Positions 16,464-25,590 are shown, counted from the stretch's first letter. The stretch: 64,000 bases of DNA from Chryseobacterium soldanellicola (GCF_900100115.1 NZ_FNKL01000004.1:496001-560000), one strand, 5' to 3'. Notes: generated from the letters alone by a model not told the origin. Program-made: numbers and translations.

Positions 16464-16490
16464 CATCTGTATTTTGATATAAAATTTTAG

Positions 16491-17675
16491 TTATTCCTCT
16501 CCAAAAAACGCATTAGAACTGCCAATCCAGATGGCATCTTTTTTATTAAAATCTACATTTACCATCGCGGCTTTTGTCATTCTTCCAAGGTTTTCCAATA
16601 AAATAGGGCGTTCGTCATTTTCTCTCCAAATATACAATAAACGGATTTCAGCTTTAGAAAATTCTCCGTTAATATCTTCAAAAATGGGTTCGTAAGTTAC
16701 TTTTCTTTGTAAAATATAATTTTCTTTATCCTTAATCGCGTCTGTAATTTCTTTTGTTGGATTTAAATTAACTCCACTTCCTGCAAAAGAAAATAAAGGC
16801 TTCAGAACAAAATTTTCAAGCTTTTCACTGTCCGGAAATTCGTGCAAAAAATAACTTTTCGGAACAAACTGATGTTTCAGCATCGGCAAAAGAAATTTTG
16901 ATATTTTAAAAAACCAGTTCGGATGCGTAACCCAGGTTACATCAATATCTTCACGGAAATCAAATTCAGTCTTAAGATCAGGAATTTTGTCTAATTCATC
17001 AAAAATCACTCTGTTGTAGATTCTTTTGATCTCAACTAATTTTCCGTCGTTTTCATAGAATAATTTTTTCCCTTGCTTTTTAACTTTCGTTAGACAAACC
17101 GTTTTTATTCCCAATAAATTTTCGGTAAGGGCAAAATCAATCGCTGTCTTTTGCTTTTCAGGATAAATTTCTAATAAAACGACATTTTCAGGGTTTTCAT
17201 TGCCAAGAATTAACTCTTTTAAATAATTTTTAAATTCTTCATGGGGCATTTTGTTCCTGATTTCAGTAAGAAAAGGATACACTTCACAAAATGTATCTTC
17301 GAAAACTTTTTGAAAAGCATACAGCGATGGGAAGGCTTGAAGTTCAATTAATTGAGGTTCAATTTCACCATTTTCGCTTTTACAGATTCCAAAATCGATG
17401 GTAAAAAAATGAGGCTTTTGGGTATCGTTGGGAACATTACAGTTTTCAGGAACAGCTTTTTGAAGGGTTTCCGGAGGTAAAGCTTTGATCTGATCAATAA
17501 TACTTTCGGTAGCGTCAATAAGCTTATTTTCAAATTCTTTGGTTAAAAAAAGCGGACTTTCAGAGATTCTAAAAGTAGGTTCGATCCCACTTTTTTGCTT
17601 TAAAATATCCTTTAATTGCTGATATTTTTCCTGTGAAAACTCGCTATTAAATTGTTTTCTGTATTTTGAAATCAT
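16491..17675 (-). CDS. Putative ATP-grasp-like ligase
   Basis: 394 residues, soluble. I see weak but ordered ATP-grasp features in the C-terminal third: ENFVLKPLFSFAGSGVNL (lysine plus glycine-rich loop, about 285-302), ENYILQRKV in the hinge position, and AEIRLLYIW followed by LLENLGRMTKAAMVN. The N-terminal 250 residues (PHFFTIDFGIC...PQLIELQAFPSLYAFQ) are of a type I do not recognise. It is the promoter-distal gene of the ligase block, separated from the amidotransferase gene by an internal terminator at 17700-17723, and may have its own promoter. Reaction unknown; carboxylate-amine ligation is inference from fold and neighbours. Confidence 0.55.
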   Translation of the reverse strand: MISKYRKQFNSEFSQEKYQQLKDILKQKSGIEPTFRISESPLFLTKEFENKLIDATESIIDQIKALPPETLQKAVPENCNVPNDTQKPHFFTIDFGICKSENGEIEPQLIELQAFPSLYAFQKVFEDTFCEVYPFLTEIRNKMPHEEFKNYLKELILGNENPENVVLLEIYPEKQKTAIDFALTENLLGIKTVCLTKVKKQGKKLFYENDGKLVEIKRIYNRVIFDELDKIPDLKTEFDFREDIDVTWVTHPNWFFKISKFLLPMLKHQFVPKSYFLHEFPDSEKLENFVLKPLFSFAGSGVNLNPTKEITDAIKDKENYILQRKVTYEPIFEDINGEFSKAEIRLLYIWRENDERPILLENLGRMTKAAMVNVDFNKKDAIWIGSSNAFFGEE

Positions 17676-17699
17676 ATTTTTTTCTTTGTGATTTTAAAA

Positions 17700-17723
17700 A
17701 ATCGAGCAATTATTTGCTCGATT
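17700..17723 (-). terminator. Terminator within the ligase block
   Basis: Perfect 10-bp stem (17700-17709 with 17714-17723), loop of 4, with a T tract on the minus strand, in the 91-nt gap after the amidotransferase gene. Confidence 0.7.
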
Positions 17724-17766
17724 CTTTGTTAATGATAGTTTATATTTAAAAAATGTGGATTTTATT

Positions 17767-18600
17767 TTAAGCCATTGCTTTAATTTCCTTCAAAACGTTT
17801 TTTTTTGCAAACTGCAAAAATCTCGGGAGGATCTGCGCCTGAGTTAAGATAATCTTGTCTTCATCATCCATTCTGTCGATTGTTTCAAGATACTTTTCCA
17901 TTCCGAAATTCTCGATCATGGCTTCTTTATTTTTCTCGTCTTTCAGATTTTCAACCATGCCTTCAGGATTGGCCTCAGGATGAAATTGTGTTCCAAAGAT
18001 CTCTTCGGAAAAACGGATCGCCATCACCGCTCTTTCCAGATTGATATGCGGACGGAATTTTTCAATGGCCACGATTTTCATTCCCAGTTCATCAAAACGT
18101 TCATGATTTGGTTCAATAAACTGAAACGCTCTTGAATCTACCGCGTAGAAAGGGTCGGGAAGATTTTTAAATAAAAATTCCTGTTCGCCTTCTTCTGTTT
18201 TGTGAACCGGCATTACCCCGAAAGAATAAGATTTTCTCTTACAGATATTACCCAATTCCCAGTGAATGCTGGCCAATTGAAATGAATGACAAATTAAAAA
18301 TAAATACTTTTTATCGTCATTATACTTATTATGTTCAAAAATCTGATCTAAAAAGCTGGCAAATTTGTCCTCCCATTCAACGCCTTCCCTGTGAGGATCT
18401 CCGGGACCTCCGGAAGAAATAAAAATGTCAAAATCCTGAATATCCGGCATTTCATTCTTAAACCTTACATCAAATGTTTTAATGTTTACGTTTTCCTCAG
18501 AGCTTCGCTGAAAAGCTTCAGAAATTTCTTTAATGTTTCTAAAACCCTGATTGACATGATTGTTGTTCATATCCAGCAAAGCGATTCGAATATTCTTCAT
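17767..18600 (-). CDS. Class I glutamine amidotransferase
   Basis: 277 residues. The triad is visible: nucleophile C104 in LFLICHSFQLA, H207 and E209 in GTQFHPEAN, with the oxyanion-side SSGGPGDP around residues 62-69. Such domains hydrolyse glutamine and pass ammonia to a partner, or act as gamma-glutamyl hydrolases. No synthetase domain is fused, so the acceptor must be another protein, most simply one of the ligases beside it. The C-terminal 65 residues (about 212-277) are an extra helical, charged tail. The GCS2 ligase gene lies 33 nt upstream. Confidence 0.85.
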   Translation of the reverse strand: MKNIRIALLDMNNNHVNQGFRNIKEISEAFQRSSEENVNIKTFDVRFKNEMPDIQDFDIFISSGGPGDPHREGVEWEDKFASFLDQIFEHNKYNDDKKYLFLICHSFQLASIHWELGNICKRKSYSFGVMPVHKTEEGEQEFLFKNLPDPFYAVDSRAFQFIEPNHERFDELGMKIVAIEKFRPHINLERAVMAIRFSEEIFGTQFHPEANPEGMVENLKDEKNKEAMIENFGMEKYLETIDRMDDEDKIILTQAQILPRFLQFAKKNVLKEIKAMA

Positions 18601-18633
18601 ACTACTTCATATTTTTACAAAGTTACCAAAAAA

Positions 18634-19752
18634 TTATAAAGTGGTTTCGCCATGTGTTATGCCATACTCTGTTTCTGAGATCATATAATCAACGACTTTT
18701 TTAAGATCTCCTGTTTCTTTAAAGACCTGAAGCTGTCTGTCTGCCCCCGTTCCGTTTTCCAGGATTTTCCATGCATATTCCACTTCATTTCTGCATCCTA
18801 ATTCATCCACTACATCATCAATAAATTCAAGCAATTCTTTTAATAAATCCGGATAAGGAACCGATTCTTCTTTCCCAAAATCAATTAATTGTGAATGTAT
18901 TCCGTCTCTGGAAGCTCTCCATTTATTTTCATTAAGCAATAATCGTCTGTAGCTTCTGAAACTTAAATTCTGCTGATGCAATTTGTAAATTTTAGCAACC
19001 AAACTTTGCATAATGGCAGCAAGACAAACCGTTTCTTCAATCCTTAAAGGCATATCGCAAATCCTGAATTCAATCGTCGGATAGAATGGATGAACCCGCA
19101 GATCCCACCAGATTTTCTTGGCATTATCGATCGTTCCTGTTTTTACTAAAAGATCAACATAGCTGTCAAATTCTGCCAGAGAATTAAAATAACTCGGAAT
19201 TCCCGTTCTCGGAAATTTCACGAAAATTTCCTGTCTGTAAGATCTGAAACCTGTATTTCTGCCAATCCAAAATGGGGAATTAACTGACAATGCATAAACG
19301 TGGGGCAGAAAATACCGCATCACATTTTGAATTCTTACTCCTTCTTCACGATTCGGAATCCCGATATGAACATGGAGGCCGAAAATAAGATTTCCGCGGG
19401 CAACATCACCCATATCGTCTACAATTTTGTTGTAACGCTCACCATCCGTTATCGTGTTGTGTTCCCAGTTTGAAAAAGGGTGGGTTCCGCCTCCTGAAAC
19501 GCGGAGTCCCTGCTCATGGGCTGTTTTAATTAAATGTCTTCTAAGATTCGTTAATTCAGCTCTTGCTTCCTGAATATTCTGGCAGATACCGGTTTCCATT
19601 TCAATCATGGATTCGTGCATTTCATGCTTTAAGTTTTCACTTAAAACAGCTTTTCCGCCTTCGATGATTTTCGAAACATGAGAAACCAGATCCCGGCTCT
19701 CAACATCAATGATCTGATATTCTTCTTCGATTCCAATAGTAAATTGATGCAT
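18634..19752 (-). CDS. GCS2-family carboxylate-amine ligase (YbdK type)
   Basis: 372 residues with the fold of glutamate-cysteine ligase family 2. It begins FTIGIEEEYQIID (EEE metal and substrate site); HVHIGIPNRE, the PTIEFRICD motif and the RASRDGIHSQLIDF segment are all family hallmarks. YbdK-type enzymes form gamma-glutamyl amides weakly and their true substrates are unknown. Placed between a glutamine amidotransferase and an ATP-grasp ligase, it probably makes one amide bond of a multi-step product. Cytoplasmic. Confidence 0.88.
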   Translation of the reverse strand: MHQFTIGIEEEYQIIDVESRDLVSHVSKIIEGGKAVLSENLKHEMHESMIEMETGICQNIQEARAELTNLRRHLIKTAHEQGLRVSGGGTHPFSNWEHNTITDGERYNKIVDDMGDVARGNLIFGLHVHIGIPNREEGVRIQNVMRYFLPHVYALSVNSPFWIGRNTGFRSYRQEIFVKFPRTGIPSYFNSLAEFDSYVDLLVKTGTIDNAKKIWWDLRVHPFYPTIEFRICDMPLRIEETVCLAAIMQSLVAKIYKLHQQNLSFRSYRRLLLNENKWRASRDGIHSQLIDFGKEESVPYPDLLKELLEFIDDVVDELGCRNEVEYAWKILENGTGADRQLQVFKETGDLKKVVDYMISETEYGITHGETTL

Positions 19753-19783
19753 TTTTTTTCGTGCTTTTAATGTTTTTTATGGT

Positions 19784-20737
19784 TTATTTTACTGAATCTT
19801 TTACAAAAGTCCCCCAAGAGATATTTTGTTTTCCTGGAACATATTCTTTAGCTTTCTCAATTGCTAATTTTGCAGAATGTTCTACGATCCATGCGAAGTT
19901 TTCTTCACCCACAGAATTTCTGTCTGCATCCGGAGCAGGGTTGCAGAAGTCGATCGCATAAGGAATTCCGTCTCTGATCGCGAATTCTACTGTATTAAAA
20001 TCGTAGCCCAAAGCCTGATTCATTTTAATGGTATAATCGTGAATGGTTTTTAATAATTTCTCCAATTCTTCACCTTGCGTCTGATGCGTTGTTGCATATC
20101 TCAGATGATGTGCATTTCTCGGCTCATAAGGCATGATGTGAACATATTTCTGTCCCAAACAATATACTCTGTAATAATCGTCGAAAACGATCTCTTCCTG
20201 AACCATCATTACCAATTGCTCTGTTTCGCTCAGTTTATTCCAAAGATCTTCAGGATTTTCAACTCTGTAAACGCTTTTCCAGCCGCCACCGTCGTGAGGT
20301 TTCATATAAGCAGGAAAACCTACATATTCGAAAATGTATTCCCAATCGTGAGGAAATTTCAGGTTTCTGAATGACTTTTCTGTAGTATCTGTCGGTCTTT
20401 CATGAGATGGCAGCAAAACCGTTTTTGGAAGTGGAATTCCCAGTTTTGACATTAAAGCATTGTTGAAAAACTTTTCGTCTGCGCTCCACCAGAAAGGGTT
20501 GTTGATAACATAAGTCCCATTTAATGCAGCATTTTTTAAATATGCTCTGTAAAAAGGAACATCTTGTGAAATTCTGTCTATAATTACTGCATATCCGTAA
20601 TCTGCGCCTTGTTCTAATTTGTCAATAGTCACCGCTTCTGCAATAATTTCTCCACCTCCCAATTCATTTACCTTGTCAATAAATGCCCAAGGAAATGTAT
20701 CTTCCATCCCGAATAGAATTCCTACTTTTTTTGCCAT
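19784..20737 (-). CDS. ATP-grasp ligase (RimK/D-Ala-D-Ala-ligase-like)
   Basis: 317 residues. ATP-grasp core: NNALMSKLGIPLPKTVLLP in the preATP-grasp position, then VGFPAYMKPHDGGGWKSV (lysine and flexible glycine loop, about 135-152), VMMVQEEIVFDDYYRVYCLG (hinge glutamate) and VEFAIRDGIPYAIDFCNPAPDADRNS (Mg2+ ligands E and N). The N-terminal part (MAKKVGILFGMEDTFPWAFIDKVNE) matches the usual Rossmann-like pre-domain. It should activate a carboxylate as acyl phosphate for attack by an amine. Substrates unknown. Confidence 0.85.
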   Translation of the reverse strand: MAKKVGILFGMEDTFPWAFIDKVNELGGGEIIAEAVTIDKLEQGADYGYAVIIDRISQDVPFYRAYLKNAALNGTYVINNPFWWSADEKFFNNALMSKLGIPLPKTVLLPSHERPTDTTEKSFRNLKFPHDWEYIFEYVGFPAYMKPHDGGGWKSVYRVENPEDLWNKLSETEQLVMMVQEEIVFDDYYRVYCLGQKYVHIMPYEPRNAHHLRYATTHQTQGEELEKLLKTIHDYTIKMNQALGYDFNTVEFAIRDGIPYAIDFCNPAPDADRNSVGEENFAWIVEHSAKLAIEKAKEYVPGKQNISWGTFVKDSVK

Positions 20738-20785
20738 AATTGTTGTTTTTTTAATGTTGTATATATTTTTTTGATTTAATTAAAT

Positions 20786-21499
20786 TTAAGAGAAAAATCT
20801 TCCGATAAATGTCGGGAAAACCATTCTCCATAAAGGCCAGTCATGGTTGATCCATTTTCTTTCATCATACCAGAAATCAATGCCTTTTGCGCGTAAAATA
20901 TCTGCCATTTCAAGGTTTTTATCTTTACAGATATCCTGATCGGAAGTGCTTAAAACAATGTGCATATGCTTGTATTTCCAGGCTTCGTCGTTTTTTACAA
21001 ACTCTCTCGGACAATTGAAATAAACCAATTCATCAGAATATCCATCCATGAAATTTCTTATGCTGAAAGCTCCCGAAAGAGAGAATAAATGCGAAACCAC
21101 ATCCGGAAACCGGAAGGCAAAATTGGCGGCGTGATATCCTCCGAAACTCGCTCCGGCAACTGCTACACGATGTGTTTCATGAAGTTTCTGGATATACGGA
21201 ATAAACTCTTTAATTAAAAACTGAACGTATAATTCATAATTTTTAATCCTTTGTTGTGGAGATATTTTTTCGTCATAAAAACTCCAACCATCGATGGTTT
21301 GTATATTGTATAATTTGACTTTTCCCTGCTCAATAAACCAGTTGATGCTTCCGTTTAAATGAAAGTCATTGTTTTGAGTATATTGGCCTTGAGAAGTGGG
21401 AAACATAACGATCGGATAACCGAAATGTCCTGTAACTTCCACTTTAAGGCTTGTTCCTAATATATGTGAATAATAATCGGAGTGTTCTATCTGAGGCAT
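20786..21499 (-). CDS. Serine esterase, alpha/beta hydrolase (esterase D-like)
   Basis: 237 residues, cytoplasmic, no signal peptide. Nucleophile elbow GASFGG with S118; histidine probably H219 in WINHDWPLWR; acid probably D187 or D189 in STSDQDICKD. The start HSDYYSHILGTSLKVEVTGHFGYPIVMFPTSQGQ is the family pattern of esterase-D/antigen-85-like proteins. Between two ATP-grasp genes, it could release or transfer an acyl intermediate, or hydrolyse an ester in the final product. A long heptad-repeat array lies just upstream. Confidence 0.85.
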   Translation of the reverse strand: MPQIEHSDYYSHILGTSLKVEVTGHFGYPIVMFPTSQGQYTQNNDFHLNGSINWFIEQGKVKLYNIQTIDGWSFYDEKISPQQRIKNYELYVQFLIKEFIPYIQKLHETHRVAVAGASFGGYHAANFAFRFPDVVSHLFSLSGAFSIRNFMDGYSDELVYFNCPREFVKNDEAWKYKHMHIVLSTSDQDICKDKNLEMADILRAKGIDFWYDERKWINHDWPLWRMVFPTFIGRFFS

Positions 21500-21511
21500 A
21501 TTTAATTATAA

Positions 21512-21595
21512 TTGATGAATGATAAATGATAATTAATAATTAGATTATGAATAATTTTGCTAATTCCTAATTCCTAATTCCTAATTCCTAATTCC
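21512..21595. repeat. Phase-locked heptad array, 12 units, ending in (TAATTCC)5
   Basis: Twelve 7-bp units in one uninterrupted phase. The first seven are degenerate (ATGATAA-like); the last five (21561-21595) are exact TAATTCC copies. It fills most of the 96-nt gap between the esterase and the upstream ATP-grasp gene. Confidence 0.85.
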
Positions 21596-22807
21596 TTAAC
21601 TTGTCGGTCTGCTTTGTGGCGGAAGAATATTTAAAAAATGATCCTGAATTTTTTCTGCAGCGCAATCCAGTCTTTCCTGAATTTTGGCCGAATCATTTGA
21701 TTTGTAAACAATTCCAACATGATAATCGATCGGGATAAATTTTGCGACTTCCTCGCATTCAAATTCGTTATAATCGGGCTCTTTATCTTTAATTAAAGCC
21801 ACGATCAGCCCGGAATAATATCCCGTCGGTTTTGTTATTTCATAATTTTTGCCTCTTAATAAAGCATCTTCAATTTTTGCCCATTCCCGCCAGATATTGA
21901 TATTGCTTGAAGCTTCCACCAAATCAGGGATATGCGCACCTCCGACCCTGGAAGATGTTTCCAGAAAATACCATTTTCCATCTTCTTTCCCGCGGATAAA
22001 TTCTGTGTGAGTTGCACCGTTTAGTAAGCCAAAACTCGATAAAACTTTAGCATTAACTTCATCTAAAGCTTTAAATTCGTCAGAATATCTGCCTAAAGTT
22101 TTTGTTCTGAAAACGCCACCTTCATGAGAAACCTGCATAGGCGGGGCAAGATATTTTGAAGCAGAGGTAAATATAATTTCTTTATTAAACGTAAGGCTGT
22201 CAACATGATAAACATCGCCGGGCTTAAAACTTTCCAGTAAAAACAAATGTCTTTCCTCTCCGAGAGCATTGAGCGCATCCCAAAGCTCATCTTTTGTTTT
22301 AATTTTTTGTATTCCTGATGCTGAAGCTTCAGAACGGGGTTTTAAAACCCAGGGAGCCGGAATTTTATCAATGAAACCGTTGACTTCATCATTATTAAAA
22401 ACAGCGGTAAATTCAGGAACATTAATCCCGGAATCTTTAGCTTTCTGCCTCATAGCCAGTTTATCCCTGAAATAGCGGTGCGTTGTCTGTCCCATTCCCG
22501 GAATACGGAAAGTTTCGCGGATCAGGGCTGCTTTTTCCACATCATAATCGTCCAAAGCAATCACAGCATCCACTTTTCTGGTCTGCATCAAATGTGAAAA
22601 TCCCTGTACGAGATGATCTAAATTCCAGACAGAAGGTTTTTGCTCGGGCATATAAAATACCTCGTCGATAGCATGCCACGGCCAGTTTTTTTCCTTAAGA
22701 TTTTCGGAAGTTATTAAGATTATTTTATTACCGAGCTTCTTCATTTCGTCCATGAAGTCATAGCCCTTGTAATAGCACGAAATACATACTATTGTTTTCT
22801 CCTCCAT
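21596..22807 (-). CDS. ATP-grasp ligase (PurK/carbamoyl-phosphate-synthase-like)
   Basis: 403 residues. N-terminal alpha/beta pre-domain with VDAVIALDDYDVEKAALIRE; then RDKLAMRQKAKDSGINVPEF, PAPWVLKPRSEASASGIQKI (catalytic lysine and loop), LFLLESFKPGDVYHVDS (hinge E) and GATHTEFIRGKEDGKWYFLETSSRVGG (Mg2+ ligands E and the conserved R). This sub-type includes L-amino-acid ligases that make dipeptides. The tail (about 330-403) is a small domain often seen in that group. Substrates unknown. No terminator separates it from the genes downstream. Confidence 0.85.
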   Translation of the reverse strand: MEEKTIVCISCYYKGYDFMDEMKKLGNKIILITSENLKEKNWPWHAIDEVFYMPEQKPSVWNLDHLVQGFSHLMQTRKVDAVIALDDYDVEKAALIRETFRIPGMGQTTHRYFRDKLAMRQKAKDSGINVPEFTAVFNNDEVNGFIDKIPAPWVLKPRSEASASGIQKIKTKDELWDALNALGEERHLFLLESFKPGDVYHVDSLTFNKEIIFTSASKYLAPPMQVSHEGGVFRTKTLGRYSDEFKALDEVNAKVLSSFGLLNGATHTEFIRGKEDGKWYFLETSSRVGGAHIPDLVEASSNINIWREWAKIEDALLRGKNYEITKPTGYYSGLIVALIKDKEPDYNEFECEEVAKFIPIDYHVGIVYKSNDSAKIQERLDCAAEKIQDHFLNILPPQSRPTS

Positions 22808-22948
22808 ATAATGTTTTTTATGTTTTAATAAATTTTCAAAAATAAAATCAAATTTTTATTAATTACTTAATGGTAAAACTTGAAATATGCTGAGTATTTG
22901 AAAATTCCTATATCAATTATACAGAGTTTTTTTGTAATAAACTAATTT

Positions 22949-24364
22949 TTAGTGATAATTTTCGATTAAATCTGCCAATAATTGTACACCAAAACCGGTG
23001 GCTGCCTTTTCCTTTGCGTATCCCACATTTCCGAAAGCGACTCCAGCAATATCCAGATGCGCCCATTTTGGATGATTTTCAATAAATTGTTCCAGGAATT
23101 TCGCAGCAACGATACAGTCTCCGATAGGTTTCATGGAAATGTTTTTTAAATCCGCCACATCAGACTGGATATCGTCTTTCCAGACATCCCATAAAGGGAG
23201 ATTCCAAAGCCTTTGATTGGTTTTATCGCCTGTTTTTATAAGTAAATTTTTAAATTCTTCATTGTTTGAGAAAAGTGCGCCACAAGTATCACCGAACATT
23301 CTGACCGAACTTCCCGTTAAGGTCGCCAAATCGATAAGGCAATCGGTTTTATAGTTTTTCGCCAGATATGAAAGTCCGTCTGCCAAAATCATCCTGCCTT
23401 CAGCGTCAGTATTCAGAACTTCAATTGTTTTTCCATTATAAGCCGTAATCACATCACTTGGAAGAAATGCATTTTCGGAAATTGCGTTGTCCGTAATAGG
23501 TAAAATCGCAATAATATTAACAGGAAGCTGCATTTCCGCTGCATAAATTAAAGTTCCCAAAACGGCTGTCGCACCGCCCATATCAGATTTCATGTAATGC
23601 ATGTTGTCGGGATTCTTCAGTGAAATTCCGCCTGTGTCAAACAAAACACATTTTCCGACCAAACCGATAGTTTTAGCATTTTTTACCGTCGTTTTATATT
23701 CCAAAATGGTGAAAGCAGCATCATAAGCACTTCCTTGATTGACAGAAAGATAAGCTCCCAAACCAAGCTCTTCACATTTTTTCCTGTTGAATGAAGTGTA
23801 TTTTAAATCGTGTTTTTTTGCTAAATTTTTAAGATATAAGCCGAAAGTATCAGGTTTTTTAAGGTTTGCCGGCTTGTTTAGCCAATCCTGACAAGCAATT
23901 TGGCCATTACTCAAAGCTAAAGCTCTTTCAGAGATCGTATCCAGCTTTTTCTGGCTTACATTTTCAAAATGAATCTCAAATTTTGGACTCCAGAAAGCAT
24001 GCGTTTTTTCAAAAGGGTAGTTATAGGTTCCGATTAAGAGGCCTTTTACAAATTCTTCAAATTGTTTTTCAGTAAGAAAATCTGCTAAAACCAAGGTCGG
24101 AACAGCATGGAGATTTTTCTTCTGGCCTTGAGAAAATTTATTGGCAACCTGCTGAATTTCAAAGTTCTGTAAGGTTGATTTTCCTAATCCGATAAAATAA
24201 GTAATGCCTTCCTCGTGGGCATTTACAAATATTTCATTTTTTTTTCCTGTGAAGAAAGTGGAAATATTTTTGTTGAAATTTTTTGCTGTTTTCGTCCAGT
24301 TTTCTTCGGTGAATAAATGGAAAACCTGAGTATATGTTTTATTTTTTTTGTTGATTAATTTCAT
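22949..24364 (-). CDS. M17-family leucyl aminopeptidase
   Basis: 471 residues. Two-metal aminopeptidase with the complete ligand set: GKCVLFDTGGISLK (K and D ligands, second K catalytic), KSDMGGAT (D) and NTDAEGR (D, E ligands and catalytic R). It acts in the cytosol, cutting N-terminal residues from short peptides; hexameric in known members. It starts 2 nt after the stop of the CBM48-esterase gene, indicating coupling. In this block it may trim the peptide product or recycle it, but it could equally be a general peptidase. Confidence 0.93.
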   Translation of the reverse strand: MKLINKKNKTYTQVFHLFTEENWTKTAKNFNKNISTFFTGKKNEIFVNAHEEGITYFIGLGKSTLQNFEIQQVANKFSQGQKKNLHAVPTLVLADFLTEKQFEEFVKGLLIGTYNYPFEKTHAFWSPKFEIHFENVSQKKLDTISERALALSNGQIACQDWLNKPANLKKPDTFGLYLKNLAKKHDLKYTSFNRKKCEELGLGAYLSVNQGSAYDAAFTILEYKTTVKNAKTIGLVGKCVLFDTGGISLKNPDNMHYMKSDMGGATAVLGTLIYAAEMQLPVNIIAILPITDNAISENAFLPSDVITAYNGKTIEVLNTDAEGRMILADGLSYLAKNYKTDCLIDLATLTGSSVRMFGDTCGALFSNNEEFKNLLIKTGDKTNQRLWNLPLWDVWKDDIQSDVADLKNISMKPIGDCIVAAKFLEQFIENHPKWAHLDIAGVAFGNVGYAKEKAATGFGVQLLADLIENYH

Positions 24365-24366
24365 AA

Positions 24367-25491
24367 TTAATTTTTAATGCTTTTTTGTTGTGGCTTTACT
24401 TCTACAGGATTTTCGGTGTTGTTGTAATACAGCCATTCGATGGCTCTCGGAAACTCCTGTGACCAGTAAAATTCATTGTGTGTGCCTTCCGGATTTACGC
24501 TGGTTTTAAACTCAAAATCAAAAAGGTTTTTCTTTTCCCAACGTTTTAAATATTCTTCAAAAATGCGGATTCTTTTAACCATCTTCGAGCCTTCCTGACC
24601 ACCGCCATACAAATAAATTTTCATTTTGTAAGGTACGCGGAAATTCATCATCGGAAAATTATTATTTGGCTCCACCCAAAGCGAAGGAGAAAAAATCAAT
24701 AATTTAGAATATACTTCAGGATACAGAAAACCGCTGTAAATGCTTATCAATGCGCCTAAAGAACTTCCACCGATCCCGGTATTTTCCCTGTCTTTTTTGG
24801 TGCGGTAATTTTCATCTACAAAAGGTTTCAGAGTATCAGCAATAAAGCGGATGTATTTTTTTCCTTCCGAGCCGTTGGCCACATTATCATTATCAAAAAT
24901 ATATTCTTTAATTCTCTCTTCACTGCCGTGCTCTATGGCAATTACAATCACATCTCCACGACCATATTCCGCAAGTATAGAGAGCTTTTTATCAATTTCC
25001 CAGTTTCCGTAACCGCTTCCTTCGTTAAATAAATTTTGGGCATCCTGAAGGTATAAAACAGGATAGCTTTTATTCGAAACATAATAATCATACGGCAACA
25101 ATGCCCAGACTTTTCTGTACCGATCAAGCTGCGGAATATAAAACCGCTCTGAAATGATCTCAACGATCGGAAAATATTCATCTTTAAAAGGCCCCCAGTT
25201 GAATCTCCATTTTTCAACAATATCGGAAACCTTGCCCGCAGATTTTGCAATTTTTTTATTAGGCGTAATGTTTCCATGCTTGTCGAGCTCTACATTTTCC
25301 CAACCGCCTTTTGTGAATTTATATTCAATTTCATCGGGCAAAAGCAGATCTTCGATGTCTATAAAATAATTATTTACGTCTGTTTGATTGAGCCGATAGC
25401 TATAATCTTTAGGATTCCAGCTGTTGAAATTTCCTGTAATATAGATGGCTCTGTCATCACTTTCCCCGGTATAGAGTTCAAACCTCATCAT
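24367..25491 (-). CDS. CBM48-like domain fused to alpha/beta esterase
   Basis: 374 residues, no signal peptide. Residues about 1-85 (IYITGNFNSWNPKDYSYRL...EYKFTKGGWENVELDKHGN) are a CBM48/E-set beta-sandwich as used for starch and glycogen binding. The rest is an esterase: VLYLQDAQNLF, nucleophile in GIGGSSLGALIS, and terminal GTHNEFYW histidine. Similar fusions occur among enterochelin-esterase-like proteins. The first two codons are both ATG. It is head-to-head with glgB, so a role on a glucan-linked or cytosolic ester is plausible but unproven. Confidence 0.8.
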   Translation of the reverse strand: MMRFELYTGESDDRAIYITGNFNSWNPKDYSYRLNQTDVNNYFIDIEDLLLPDEIEYKFTKGGWENVELDKHGNITPNKKIAKSAGKVSDIVEKWRFNWGPFKDEYFPIVEIISERFYIPQLDRYRKVWALLPYDYYVSNKSYPVLYLQDAQNLFNEGSGYGNWEIDKKLSILAEYGRGDVIVIAIEHGSEERIKEYIFDNDNVANGSEGKKYIRFIADTLKPFVDENYRTKKDRENTGIGGSSLGALISIYSGFLYPEVYSKLLIFSPSLWVEPNNNFPMMNFRVPYKMKIYLYGGGQEGSKMVKRIRIFEEYLKRWEKKNLFDFEFKTSVNPEGTHNEFYWSQEFPRAIEWLYYNNTENPVEVKPQQKSIKN

Positions 25492-25582
25492 GTGTGTTTA
25501 ATAGATTTAGCCGCTAAATTTATAAAAAAATCTTTTTAAATCGATTATTTTTAAAATTCATAAAAGGGTGAAGAAAAAATTA

Positions 25583-25590
25583 TATATTTG
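25583..25590 (+). promoter_or_regulatory. -7 promoter box (TATATTTG) of glgBAC
   Basis: TAnnTTTG match 114 nt upstream of glgB in the 212-nt region between divergent genes; no TTG at -33. Leaves a leader of about 105 nt. Confidence 0.45.

Larger units (their letters stand above)
16191..16490. other. 300-nt intergenic region with two large palindromes
   Basis: Holds no convincing ORF. From left to right: an AT-rich promoter-like half (16191-16350), a 19-bp hairpin (16359-16377 with 16381-16400, one bulged base, GAA loop), a perfect 28-bp palindrome (16412-16439), and the dispersed word TGAGCAAAGCGAAG at 16450-16463. Confidence 0.7.

Noticed and set aside
21561..21595. CRISPR array
   Set aside because: Units are 7 bp without spacers; no cas genes nearby.
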